A stretch of DNA of 56,032 bases from positions 177,694-233,725 of the forward strand of contig DPHC01000014.1 of NCBI GenBank assembly GCA_003523055.1, in the 5' to 3' direction. This document shows positions 8,292 through 16,901 of the stretch, piece by piece (the stretch's first letter is position 1; the number at the start of each line of letters is the position of its first letter). Position numbers and translations under genes: made by a program. Origin of the DNA: Dehalococcoidia bacterium (GTDB taxonomy: Bacteria > Chloroflexota > Dehalococcoidia > Lucifugimonadales > UBA3495). The notes beneath the pieces are model-generated. The model saw only the letters and a list, made by a program, of their open reading frames with translations. It made no database searches and was not told the DNA's origin.

Positions 8292-9446
8292 ATGATTAAT
8301 AAAAAACCTTCCAGATCCGTGAGAGTAGCTGGAGTTGGGCTGCATCCCTTTGGGAGATTCAGAAATAAAAATATTCAATCCATAGCAAGAGAAGCTGTAG
8401 TAGAAGCACTCACAGATTCGGGAATTCCATGGAATAACATCCAAGCCGCCTATTTTGGGCATGTGTATTACGAAGGTATGTCTATGGGAGAAAGAGTGTT
8501 ATCACCTTTAGGTTTGACTGGTTTACCGATAGTGAACGTCGAAAATGCTTGTTCTAGTGGTTCTACAGCTTTATGGCAGGCTTTTTGGATGATAGATTCT
8601 GGACTATATGATGCTGTTTTGGTTTTTGGAGCAGAGAAAGTACCCAGTGGCCCTGTGACGGTTACTAGTGAAGATAGCCCAGAACGATTAATAGGAGGGG
8701 ATCACATGATGGGTGGTTACGGCTTGCGTATGCGCAAATATATGGAAGAAACAGGCGCACCCGCTTCTTCCATAGCCCAAGTTGCAGTTAAAAACAGATC
8801 TCATGCAGTTTTAAATCCTTATGCCCATCGAAAAGAAACCTATACTGTAGAGCAAATTTTAAAATCTAGAATGATTGCGGATCCTCTAACCTTATTACAA
8901 TGTTGTCCGACCAGCGAAGGAGCTGCTGCTGTCGTTTTGTGTTCCGAAGAATATTTGCTAAAATTTGGCATTGATAAAAGCAGAGCCCCAGAAATCGTAG
9001 CATCTGTATTGACGTCGGGTGATTATAACGGGAGTGGCAGTGACCATTCCGCATTTAGCCCATATAGAACGGAACCAGCGGCATTACAAGCGTATGAAAT
9101 GTCAGGAATTGATCCGAATGATGTAGATTTGATCCAAGTGCATGATGCGGCTACTATAGGCGAACTACAACAATTAGAGTCATTACATATATTTGAAAAA
9201 GGAGAAGCTTGGGTAGGAACTCAGGAAGGAAGGACTGCTTTGTCTGGTGACAGGCCCACAAATACTGATGGAGGGTTGCTAGCTATGGGACATCCTTTTG
9301 GAGCATCTGGTATTCGGATGATACATGAAACCGTGATGCAGTTGAGAGGTGTTGCCAGTGGACGCCAAGTTGAAGGCGCCCACATCGGATTGGCTCAGTG
9401 TTCTGGGGCCGGAGATGTTACTACTGTTCACATCCTCAAAAATTGA
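8292..9446 (+). CDS. Thiolase family protein (SCP-x type)
   Basis: A 384-residue thiolase-fold enzyme of the SCP2/archaeal acetyl-CoA acetyltransferase type. The catalytic cysteine is in VENACSSGSTALW (Cys87). The HDAATIGEL segment and GGLLAMGHPFGASGIRM supply the active-site histidines. The C-terminal QCSGAGDVT is the degenerate cysteine loop typical of this subgroup, so it need not be a biosynthetic acetyl-CoA acetyltransferase. Such proteins condense or cleave acyl-CoAs together with a DUF35 partner, encoded immediately upstream. The downstream HpcH/HpaI aldolase gene is convergent and abuts the stop codon. Confidence 0.88.
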   Translation: MINKKPSRSVRVAGVGLHPFGRFRNKNIQSIAREAVVEALTDSGIPWNNIQAAYFGHVYYEGMSMGERVLSPLGLTGLPIVNVENACSSGSTALWQAFWMIDSGLYDAVLVFGAEKVPSGPVTVTSEDSPERLIGGDHMMGGYGLRMRKYMEETGAPASSIAQVAVKNRSHAVLNPYAHRKETYTVEQILKSRMIADPLTLLQCCPTSEGAAAVVLCSEEYLLKFGIDKSRAPEIVASVLTSGDYNGSGSDHSAFSPYRTEPAALQAYEMSGIDPNDVDLIQVHDAATIGELQQLESLHIFEKGEAWVGTQEGRTALSGDRPTNTDGGLLAMGHPFGASGIRMIHETVMQLRGVASGRQVEGAHIGLAQCSGAGDVTTVHILKN

Positions 9447-10217
9447 TTAAAGGTTTCTGAGAGCGGCAAATTCAGACTTAAACCCTTCAACGAGTGCTCT
9501 ACGGTCCGTTCCGTGTAGGATGAATCTAGCACCATTACCTGCCCAATATTCAGACAGTTCCATAGATTGTTGATGGACTAAAACAGGAACTCCTTTAGCT
9601 TCAGAAATTTGGATGATGTGCTTAACAGCTTCTATATATTTAGGATTATTGTAATCGTCTGGAATGCCTAATGAAATACTGAGATCATTGGGGCCTACAA
9701 ATATTCCGTCTATTCCTGGGACTTGCAAAATGTTATCTAGATTCTCAATCCCCGCAACGCTTTCTATACCAATAATAGCCACATTGTTTTTGTTGCGGTT
9801 ATTCAGATAAGTTGTTGATGCTTCACTTACCTCTTTGCCGGTTGCCACAAGGTCCTGAACTGCTTTGCCTTTTAGCGGTCTCCATTTAGTAGCGCCTATT
9901 ACTTCTTGAACTTGCTCTACTGTCTCGCAATATGGGGCTAGTACTCCTTGAGCTCCCGCGTCAATGGCCATTGTTACATAATGGGAATCAGGGATAGGAA
10001 TACGAACTATGGGTACTACATCAATAGTGTTCCACATAGTTAGAAAATCTCCGAGTTCTCCCCGGCTTCTTGGGTTATGCTCTGTATCTATTATGACGTA
10101 ATCTAATCCTACATCATTTAAGAGGGGTACCCAACGAGGGTTTCTTGCTACAGTTAACATAGTTCCATACACTTTGCCTCCTGATCGTAATACTTCCTTA
10201 AGTTCATTGCCATTCAT
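9447..10217 (-). CDS. HpcH/HpaI family aldolase
   Basis: A 256-residue class II pyruvate aldolase. The catalytic base region IIDTEHNPRS, the metal ligand glutamate in IGIESVAGIENLD and the aspartate in FVGPNDLSISLG are all present. HpaI cleaves 4-hydroxy-2-oxoheptanedioate to pyruvate and succinate semialdehyde; relatives act on 2-keto-3-deoxy-rhamnonate or related 2-oxo acids. The usual R-x-x-P loop reads KWRPLKGK here. AGGAG lies 6 bases upstream of the ATG. Its stop codon abuts the thiolase stop (convergent). The substrate cannot be resolved from sequence. Confidence 0.88.
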   Translation of the reverse strand: MNGNELKEVLRSGGKVYGTMLTVARNPRWVPLLNDVGLDYVIIDTEHNPRSRGELGDFLTMWNTIDVVPIVRIPIPDSHYVTMAIDAGAQGVLAPYCETVEQVQEVIGATKWRPLKGKAVQDLVATGKEVSEASTTYLNNRNKNNVAIIGIESVAGIENLDNILQVPGIDGIFVGPNDLSISLGIPDDYNNPKYIEAVKHIIQISEAKGVPVLVHQQSMELSEYWAGNGARFILHGTDRRALVEGFKSEFAALRNL

Positions 10218-10521
10218 AAGTAACTCCTGTAGATATTAAATTAATGTACAAGACCATTGTAGTATTAAGAATGAATAAAACAACCGCCAAATTTCTTGAA
10301 AGTGATGAGCGTTTAAATATAGAATGTTCTAATTTGAGAACCTTACAGTGCAGAGAATCTGGTTTTGGAATATGTTAGTTTTGGTTATAAACTCTGTTAA
10401 ATCAGGTCTCAATTGTGTAGTATCCTGATTAAAAACCGTATAAGTTATATACAGGTATCTAAGCTAGCTGTGTACTTTACATAACTGTTAATTTGGAATA
10501 GGTACTTTAGGCTTTCAAAAA
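10218..10521. other. 304-bp divergent intergenic region
   Basis: This gap separates the HpcH aldolase and RNase D genes, which point away from each other, so it should hold both promoters. No ORF, RNA gene or convincing -35/-10 pair was recognised. The only structure is an imperfect dyad: TTAAATCAGG (10397-10406) against CCTGATTAA (10424-10432), with one bulged base and a 17-base loop. Confidence 0.4.
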
Positions 10522-11643
10522 ATGGAATATATATCTACCGCAGCGGAATTAGAGAAATTGGTTGTTGTCCTAAGAAAGAAACCAGTGATAGGAATAGATA
10601 CCGAATCAAATAATTTGCACACTTACCAAGATAAAGTCTGTTTAATACAATTATCTAGCGAAACAGATGTGTACATTTTAGATCCTCTGGCTATGAATAA
10701 TATCCATGCTTTAGGTAACGTGTTAGAAGACCCATCAATTGTGAAAATAATTCACGGATGTGATTATGATTTGCGAAGCCTTAATAGAGATTATGGGTTT
10801 GAAATAAAAAACATATTTGATACTGAACTCGCCGCTCGATTTACTGGTTTAAATTCATCTAACCTTGGAAATGTTTTGGACCAGTTTTTGAATGTGAAAA
10901 TTAAAAAAAGCCGTTCCATACAAACTTCTGATTGGAGCAGACGTCCGTTATCTGAAAAAGCTTTGGAATACGCCGGTTCGGATGTACTTTATTTAAGTGA
11001 ATTACATAATATTATGACAGCTAAGTTAAAAGATATGGGAAGACTTGATTGGGCTTTGGAAGAATTTAAATTATTTGAAAACATTAGGCATGTTGACGTT
11101 GATATTAGAGAAGAAGGGTATTTGAGATTGAAAGGCGTGGGAAAATTAGATCGACGGGCACTTACTATTTTGAAACAGCTGTATATCATTCGTGAAGATG
11201 AAGCTAAGATGAGAGACGTTCCCTCATTCAGGATAGTGAACAACGATACATTAGTAAGAATGTCCCAAAACCCAGATTTTTATGTTGAACAAGATTTGTT
11301 CACTGAGAACAATTGGATAAATGCTAATAAGCAATGGATTTCAGAGACTATAGCCAAAGCGATGGAATTACCACTGTTAGATAAACCTCAAAAAACCGTT
11401 AGAACGGGACGAAATGACGAAAAAGCTAGAAAGAGATTAAAAAAATTACGTGAATGGAGAGTAGCCAAATCCGCTCAATTGGGACTCCAGCCAGCTTTGA
11501 TATTTCCTATGCAAGGATTAGAATTTATATCTTCTGTACACCCCAATGATATTTCCGTTGAAAATAGCGCCTATCATTCTTCTGGCATAAGGAGTTGGCA
11601 ACAAAACCACTTTTTAGAAGAAGTAAGAACTGTATTACTTTAG
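10522..11643 (+). CDS. rnd: Ribonuclease D
   Basis: A 373-residue 3'-5' exoribonuclease of the DEDDy family that trims tRNA and other stable RNAs. The exonuclease domain (about residues 1-175) shows the DxE motif in GIDTESNNLHTY, the second aspartate in HGCDYDLRSL, and the third motif as ALEYAGSDVLYLSEL, where tyrosine and aspartate are 4 apart. The HRDC region follows (RRALTILKQLYIIREDEAKMRDVPSFRIVNNDTL). Length equals E. coli RNase D. Its stop overlaps the stop of the convergent M20 peptidase by four bases. Confidence 0.92.
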   Translation: MEYISTAAELEKLVVVLRKKPVIGIDTESNNLHTYQDKVCLIQLSSETDVYILDPLAMNNIHALGNVLEDPSIVKIIHGCDYDLRSLNRDYGFEIKNIFDTELAARFTGLNSSNLGNVLDQFLNVKIKKSRSIQTSDWSRRPLSEKALEYAGSDVLYLSELHNIMTAKLKDMGRLDWALEEFKLFENIRHVDVDIREEGYLRLKGVGKLDRRALTILKQLYIIREDEAKMRDVPSFRIVNNDTLVRMSQNPDFYVEQDLFTENNWINANKQWISETIAKAMELPLLDKPQKTVRTGRNDEKARKRLKKLREWRVAKSAQLGLQPALIFPMQGLEFISSVHPNDISVENSAYHSSGIRSWQQNHFLEEVRTVLL

Positions 11644-12716
11644 TCTAGGATTAAATTCGCGCAAAATGTAGCCGCTTCAATCAAGTCAGGTATGACGACA
11701 TATTCATTCACTGTATGCATTTCATTTGTAGCCATCCCTACTACGACAGATTGAATTCCGTGTAGCCGCATTACGTTAGCGTCTGTACCTCCTCCTGAGG
11801 GTTTAATATTAGGATTTAATCCCATGTTGGTCATAGTGTCTACTGTGAATTTTGCGATTTCTTCGGTTGGGTCCAAGTTGTACATTTCAAACATCACTTC
11901 AAAGTCTTCATTAATCGTTGCATCGTTATATTTTTCACGAAAAGAATTTAGAGTTGTAGTTACTTGCATTTTTAAAAGGTCAATTGTTTCAGTATTCATA
12001 CTTCGAAACTCTCCTCCAAAAGTAGTTTCAGGAGGAACTGCATTCCTCACAGTACCACCGCTAATTAATCCAACGTTGAATGTGGTCTCATCATCTAGCC
12101 TTCCTTGAGGAAGGTCTTGTATTATCTCTGAAGCTATTCGGATTGATGATAAGCCCTTTTCTGGTTCAACTCCCGCATGAGCAGCTCTCCCGTGTACTGT
12201 TACGTCAAATTTTATATACGTTGGACTTGATCCTGTAATGTGGTTTACAGGACCATTACCGTCAAATACTACTGCTTGCTCCGCACGAATCATTGAGTAG
12301 TCTAGGTTGGTCGCACCGACGAGTCCTATTTCTTCCCCTCTGGTGAATACTACCTGAATAGGTCTCCGAGGAGCCTTGGTTTCGGTCACAGCTTGTAACC
12401 CTTCTAAAATTGCCGCCATCCCAGCCTTGCAGTCTCCCCCTAAAATGGTAGTGCCGTCTGTAACAATCCGGTCGCCTTTTATCGAGGGGTTTATACCTCT
12501 TCCAGGTTCCACAGTATCCATATGAGCTGATAACATTAATGGGTTTTCTCCATTTTCAGATGCTATCAAATTTTTATGCGCGTCTCGCTCTACTGTGAAT
12601 CCTAATCCTTCTAAAATGGGAGTAACGTATTTTGCGACTTCTTCTTCTTCATCCGAAGGACTATCAATCTTTATTAACTCTAAAAATGTATTTACCAATC
12701 TGTCATCGTTTATCAT
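11640..12716 (-). CDS. M20 family metallopeptidase (PepT-like)
   Basis: A 358-residue co-catalytic zinc peptidase. Ligands visible in order: LSAHMDTVEPG (His and the catalytic Asp), GGDCKAGMAAI (bridging Asp), TRGEEIGLVGA (catalytic Glu and ligand Glu), VFDGNG (Asp), and the C-terminal EMHTVNEYV (His). The dimerisation lid lies between about residues 170 and 280. The pattern is closest to the peptidase T / PepT-like M20B group that removes N-terminal residues from tripeptides; carboxypeptidase-type activity is an alternative. AGGAGA precedes the ATG. It is cytoplasmic, with no signal peptide. Confidence 0.87.
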   Translation of the reverse strand: MINDDRLVNTFLELIKIDSPSDEEEEVAKYVTPILEGLGFTVERDAHKNLIASENGENPLMLSAHMDTVEPGRGINPSIKGDRIVTDGTTILGGDCKAGMAAILEGLQAVTETKAPRRPIQVVFTRGEEIGLVGATNLDYSMIRAEQAVVFDGNGPVNHITGSSPTYIKFDVTVHGRAAHAGVEPEKGLSSIRIASEIIQDLPQGRLDDETTFNVGLISGGTVRNAVPPETTFGGEFRSMNTETIDLLKMQVTTTLNSFREKYNDATINEDFEVMFEMYNLDPTEEIAKFTVDTMTNMGLNPNIKPSGGGTDANVMRLHGIQSVVVGMATNEMHTVNEYVVIPDLIEAATFCANLILD

Positions 12717-12853
12717 TCTAATTCTCCTGGAATTATTTTGTACCCAAAACTCATTATTTATTTTACAATATATTAGTTAACTGTTGTCTCGACCCCTGAA
12801 AGAAACCTTATCATAAATATATATAAAAGATTGAATTTATATTCGGAGAACTT

Positions 12854-13423
12854 ATGAAGAAAATATTGTTAATATTCTTTTTTGCTTTGTTTTTGTGCGC
12901 ATGTAACGCTCCAAATGTATTAACTGCGGAAGCTGAGAGTGAACATGAAATTGAAACCATTAATGAGTTACATAAACAAAAAAAGTCTTGTATTGACTCA
13001 GATGGAGTATACAAAGGCGAAGCGAACACAACTTCCAGAGATGTTGCTGTTGAAATGCTACTTGATATTTGGCAACACGAATGCATAGTTGATGGATTTA
13101 TACAAATACAACCGCCACTACACACAAATGGAACAATCCGAGGTTGGATAGAAAACAACGTAGTTAATTTTATGGTGATTGATGAACAGAGAATGATGAT
13201 TTTAGGAGAAGTTTTACATTTTACGGGAACTTTAGTTAATGATGGTAATTTTGAAGGAACTTTTTATTCAGAAGACGTAGAAGGTCGAACCATTGATGAA
13301 GGTTTCTGGAGTGTTGAACAATTTGACCCACTTGTAGAAAATGCAATTGACTCAACAGTGCCTACAAGACAATCTATGTCACAAATGACAGTAACAACTG
13401 GTGGCGAATTGATTAATAATTAA
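12854..13423 (+). CDS. Predicted lipoprotein of unknown function
   Basis: A 189-residue protein with a signal peptide: KK at the N-terminus, a hydrophobic run (ILLIFFFALF) and a lipobox-like LCAC, so Cys17 would be lipidated after signal peptidase II cleavage. The mature part is acidic and contains repeated short beta-like segments (GEANTTSRDVAV, HFTGTLVNDGNFEGTFYS). It resembles small extracytoplasmic beta-rich proteins, but I do not recognise a family. A ribosome site (GGAG) sits five bases before the ATG. It stands alone between the peptidase and the tRNA. Confidence 0.75.
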   Translation: MKKILLIFFFALFLCACNAPNVLTAEAESEHEIETINELHKQKKSCIDSDGVYKGEANTTSRDVAVEMLLDIWQHECIVDGFIQIQPPLHTNGTIRGWIENNVVNFMVIDEQRMMILGEVLHFTGTLVNDGNFEGTFYSEDVEGRTIDEGFWSVEQFDPLVENAIDSTVPTRQSMSQMTVTTGGELINN

Positions 13424-13592
13424 TTCGTTTTTAGGACAGGAAAATATCTAATAATTTGTCCCGCACGCATCATAATTGGAATTAAATCCAAGAGTAGGCG
13501 CTTAATTAAAATTTTGAATTCCATACCACAGTATTTATATTAATTTGTATTTAAATGAATTGAAGGGATTTGAGTCATTGGCAGGAAAAGTC

Positions 13593-13669
13593 TGGTACCC
13601 CCGAGGGGATTCGAACCCCTGATCTTCGCCGTGAGAGGGCGATGTCCTGGGCCGCTAGACGACGGGGGC
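13593..13669 (-). tRNA. tRNA-Glu (anticodon CUC)
   Basis: A complete cloverleaf on the minus strand. The 7-bp acceptor stem is GCCCCCG with CGGGGGT (a G-U pair at the top). The D-arm contains TCTAGCGG. The anticodon stem TCGCC/GGCGA frames the loop CTCTCAC with anticodon CTC. The T-arm is AGGGG-TTCGAAT-CCCCT. The discriminator A is followed by an encoded CCA (13595-13593). It lies 40 bases downstream of the HAD gene on the same strand. Confidence 0.96.
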
Positions 13670-13709
13670 ATAAATTGATACTACCAGAAACATTATATTG
13701 AGTAAATGA

Positions 13710-14459
13710 TTAAGGTGTATTCAACGATTCAATTCCTGAAAATACTTCACTTAGATCTGTAGCGTATTTATCAGGTATGATATTGATAAATTCGTCAGTT
13801 GTTATGTCTTTATTTACTAGTAAAGAGTTAATCCCTGAAAGATTTGCGCCTAATATATCCGTTTCAAGTTGGTCTCCAACGTGAACGGTTTGAAATGGTG
13901 AACTATTAAGCTTTTGGAGAGCATGTTCAAATAAATAGGTAGAAGGTTTACTTGCTAGTAATTCGTCAGAAAATATGAGTGCATCAAATAACGGGGCTAT
14001 TTTATTATGGAACAAGAATTTTCTAAAAGTAATACCGGGAGTCATACTCGTATTGGAGATCAATCCAATCTTATAGCCCGATGATTTTAATTTGACAAGA
14101 ATATCATGTGTGTAATTATGTAATTTAGAGGGGTATTCCAAATATATCTCCGAATAAATGTTTTCGATCATTTGAATCAATTTAAAAGGTAGTTTGGCAT
14201 AAATATGAGGTGATGATAATTCTAAGAATTGGTAAATTTGCTCAGGGAACCCCAGGTCAAGCCCCTGTGATTTAATATTTTTACAATGGTCAATACATTT
14301 TTGGTATCCATGCTCTAGAGCCAATTCAGTTATTTGAAACTGATGGTTGTTTAATTGATCTTTTATTCGGCTAATGCGTTGACCAGCCCGTATTTCCCCG
14401 TTTTCGCGAGTGTCTTGAATTAGGGTGTTCCATAAATCAAATGTGACTGTAGTAATCAT
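13710..14459 (-). CDS. HAD superfamily hydrolase
   Basis: A 249-residue HAD subfamily IA hydrolase. Motif I is FDLWNTLI (nucleophile Asp8; the usual second Asp is replaced by Trp, as in haloacid-dehalogenase-like and several phosphatase branches). Motif II is LISNTS, motif III the lysine in LASKPSTYLF, motif IV GDQLETDILGA. A helical cap occupies about residues 15-95. Likely a cytoplasmic small-molecule phosphatase, but dehalogenase activity is not excluded. It starts only 6 bases after the amidase stop and has no strong ribosome site, suggesting translational coupling. Confidence 0.85.
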   Translation of the reverse strand: MITTVTFDLWNTLIQDTRENGEIRAGQRISRIKDQLNNHQFQITELALEHGYQKCIDHCKNIKSQGLDLGFPEQIYQFLELSSPHIYAKLPFKLIQMIENIYSEIYLEYPSKLHNYTHDILVKLKSSGYKIGLISNTSMTPGITFRKFLFHNKIAPLFDALIFSDELLASKPSTYLFEHALQKLNSSPFQTVHVGDQLETDILGANLSGINSLLVNKDITTDEFINIIPDKYATDLSEVFSGIESLNTP

Positions 14460-14465
14460 GTTGAC

Positions 14466-15869
14466 TTAAATTTTCGGATGAATGTTTTTCCAAGAAGTAG
14501 ATTCTTGGTATGCATAAGCTACTTTCGCTATTAAATATTCACTGAAAGGCGCACCTGCTATTTGTAAGCCTATAGGCAATGCATCGTCTGAAAATCCGCA
14601 TGGGACAGATATAGCAGGGAATCCTGTAATATTATATGGTCTATTAAACCGGGTCAATGCAGATGTTATTCCTACTGTTTCTTCATTGATCAAGGTAGTT
14701 TTTGATAAAATATCTGGTGCAACTATGGGCTCAGTCGGGCCTACTAATACATCCACTTGGCCCATTAACGCATGCATTTGTTTTGTGAACAACGTTCTGA
14801 GTCGTTGAGCTTGTAAATATCTGTCATTGCTGATAAACAGTCCTGTTTGCAAACGAAGCCTTACCGGTTCGTATATTTCATCAGAGTTTGTTTTTAATAA
14901 CTCTCTGTGGTAACTAGTAGCTTCGGCCATTAGGATACATGCCGATATAGCCTCTGAATAGTCAAACAACGGAAATTCCACGTCTATTATTTCTGCACCT
15001 AGTTGTTTCAAAACTTCGATGGCTTTGGTTACGGACTTTTCTATGGCCGGATCGATTGACTGGAAATACTGTTTAGGGACGCCAATCTTTATAGATTTTA
15101 AATTTGTGTCATCCATAAAATCTAAACTAATAGGGCTTGATTCTACTGAAGAGGGATCTTGTTGATCGAATCCTGATATTTCATTCATTACCAAAATAGA
15201 ATCTTCAACAGTTCTAGTTAAAGGTCCAGGATGGTCTAGACTCCAGGATAAAGCAGTGACTCCGAATTTACTGATTAGCCCATAGGTGGGTTTGAATCCA
15301 ACAATACCGCATAGTGAAGCGGGTATGCGCACTGATCCTCCTGTATCACTTCCCAAAGCTGCTGAACATTGTCCTATTGCTACAGCGGACCCGGAACCAC
15401 CAGATGACCCTCCTGTTAATTTGTTTGGATTCCAAGGATTATGCATGTGTCCGTAATCTTCATTTTCTCCTGTAGGTCCGTATGCAAATGGATGCATATT
15501 CAATTTACCAATTAAAATAGCACCAGCAGCGTTTAATTTCGCGGCAACAGTAGAATCTGTTTCAGGGATTCTACTGTCAAAAATTTTAGAACCAGATGTA
15601 GTTTTTATACCGGCAGTATCAAAAAGATCTTTAAGCCCAACAGGAATACCGTGTAAACGGCTGATGTAATTATCACGGTGTATTTGATTGGAGACTTGTT
15701 TCGATCGCATTAAACCTTCTTCTAACGTCAGAGTGATGAATGAATTTAAAGTCGGCTCAGTAAGTTGTATTACATCTGAATAAGCAGTAAATAATTCTGT
15801 AGCAGTGATTACTTTGCTTTTGAGTAATTCTGATTGTTCGTAAAGGCTTCTTAGTACTAAATCATTCAT
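14466..15869 (-). CDS. Amidase signature family enzyme (GatA-like)
   Basis: A 467-residue amidase with the Ser-cisSer-Lys triad: Lys80 in GIPVGLKDLF, Ser155 in TGGSSGGSGSAVA and Ser179 in GSDTGGSVRIPAS. It hydrolyses an amide or transfers ammonia. It resembles GatA of the tRNA amidotransferase. However, the substrate-loop residues read RIPAS rather than the RQPAS usual in GatA, and NMHPFAYGPTGEN differs from NMDEFAMGSSTEN, so a general amidase is more likely. A GatC-like small protein is encoded 15 bases upstream, which supports a two-subunit amidase. True GatCAB function would need a GatB, absent here. Confidence 0.8.
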   Translation of the reverse strand: MNDLVLRSLYEQSELLKSKVITATELFTAYSDVIQLTEPTLNSFITLTLEEGLMRSKQVSNQIHRDNYISRLHGIPVGLKDLFDTAGIKTTSGSKIFDSRIPETDSTVAAKLNAAGAILIGKLNMHPFAYGPTGENEDYGHMHNPWNPNKLTGGSSGGSGSAVAIGQCSAALGSDTGGSVRIPASLCGIVGFKPTYGLISKFGVTALSWSLDHPGPLTRTVEDSILVMNEISGFDQQDPSSVESSPISLDFMDDTNLKSIKIGVPKQYFQSIDPAIEKSVTKAIEVLKQLGAEIIDVEFPLFDYSEAISACILMAEATSYHRELLKTNSDEIYEPVRLRLQTGLFISNDRYLQAQRLRTLFTKQMHALMGQVDVLVGPTEPIVAPDILSKTTLINEETVGITSALTRFNRPYNITGFPAISVPCGFSDDALPIGLQIAGAPFSEYLIAKVAYAYQESTSWKNIHPKI

Positions 15870-15884
15870 ATAACAATTACCTTC

Positions 15885-16079
15885 TTACTTTTTTTCAAGC
15901 TTATAAATTGTTGCAGGTTCCAAAGCGGTTACATCTAAGTCATCTAAATCATTTAATAGATCCAATGTTGCATCAACTTGGGAATAAAGCTTTTTAAGGT
16001 ATTCCTCTGTTGCGACTATGTCATTTTCTGATAGAACATTTGAAAATCTATCAGTTCTCATCTGATCTTTGTCTTTCAT
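15885..16079 (-). CDS. GatC-like / amidase-associated small subunit
   Basis: A 64-residue acidic helical protein ending in LDDLDVTALEPATIYKLEKK. This matches the GatC pattern: a helical arm, then L-x-x-L-D-x-x-x-x-x-P-x-x. In GatCAB this subunit clamps GatA; similar small proteins accompany stand-alone amidases. Start choice: the ATG at 16079 has AGGAG five bases upstream; an in-frame ATG at 16106 would add nine residues but has no ribosome site. It precedes the amidase gene by 15 bases, consistent with a complex of the two products. Confidence 0.65.
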   Translation of the reverse strand: MKDKDQMRTDRFSNVLSENDIVATEEYLKKLYSQVDATLDLLNDLDDLDVTALEPATIYKLEKK

Positions 16080-16160
16080 AGTATCTCCTAGTTTAGAGTG
16101 TGTCATTCAATATTAGGGTATCATATATGATTGAATAAGACTTAGAGGATTTTGAAATTT

Positions 16161-16862
16161 ATGAGTGAAGTAGTTGGACAGGTTAAACATGGATTGGTAG
16201 CTTCCATGGCCTTGGCTGCAATAGGTACACTTCTGATATTACTGACCGACTATTTTGGAAACAAGCTATTTGCCGGTCAAATCAATCTCGCGGCCATTAC
16301 AGTTATTTCATCGATGTTTATGGGTGTCATAGTAGTAAGTATTATTTATTTATTTGAGGGAAGGTCTTTTTTTAAGTTCATTTATTTCAAATTTGCTATG
16401 CCTCCAAAGTTACACATAGTAAAAATAGGTTCTATTATTTTAGGAGGCGTATTCTTAAGCATTGGGGGGAGCACTGGTTTAGTTATAGTTGCAGGCTTTT
16501 TAGAGTTACATGTATTAATCCCAGAAATAAATTATTCGTCACTAATATTTAAATGGCCGTTCCTAATTTTGTCTGTAATATCATTGGTTTTAGTTGTTCC
16601 AGTTTTTGAAGAAATATTTTTCAGGACTTATTTAATCACTTGTTTCAAGAGACTTGGGATGTGGCAATCCATTATTTTGGCAGCATTTATATTTGGGTTA
16701 TTCCATGGCGGGCAATTCGAAATAATAGTTGTAGCCTCAACTTTCTTTACTGGAATCATTTTAGGGTATATTTATTGTAAATTAAATACAATATTGCCCT
16801 GTATCATAATTCATGGCGTGCAAAATTCTTTAGTAATAATTACTACAATGATTACTGTTTGA
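16161..16862 (+). CDS. CPBP family intramembrane glutamic endopeptidase
   Basis: A roughly 233-residue polytopic membrane protein with about six to seven hydrophobic segments. The CAAX-protease/Abi motifs are present: EEIFFRTYL (motif 1, catalytic glutamates and arginine), FGLFHGG (motif 2) and IIHGVQNSL (motif 3, H-x-x-x-N). Members cleave within membranes or process prenylated proteins and bacteriocins; targets are rarely known. I prefer the ATG at 16161 (AGGA 11 bases upstream) over a TTG at 16152 that is too close to it. It is divergent from the GatC-like gene. Confidence 0.88.
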   Translation: MSEVVGQVKHGLVASMALAAIGTLLILLTDYFGNKLFAGQINLAAITVISSMFMGVIVVSIIYLFEGRSFFKFIYFKFAMPPKLHIVKIGSIILGGVFLSIGGSTGLVIVAGFLELHVLIPEINYSSLIFKWPFLILSVISLVLVVPVFEEIFFRTYLITCFKRLGMWQSIILAAFIFGLFHGGQFEIIVVASTFFTGIILGYIYCKLNTILPCIIIHGVQNSLVIITTMITV

Positions 16863-16901
16863 CATTTGCTGTTAATAATTATAGCTTGATGTGGAAATGA
16901 T

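Noticed and set aside
14466..15869. Naming the amidase gatA
   Set aside because: RIPAS and NMHPFAYGPTGEN differ from the GatA loop and no gatB is present; a general amidase with a GatC-like partner fits better.
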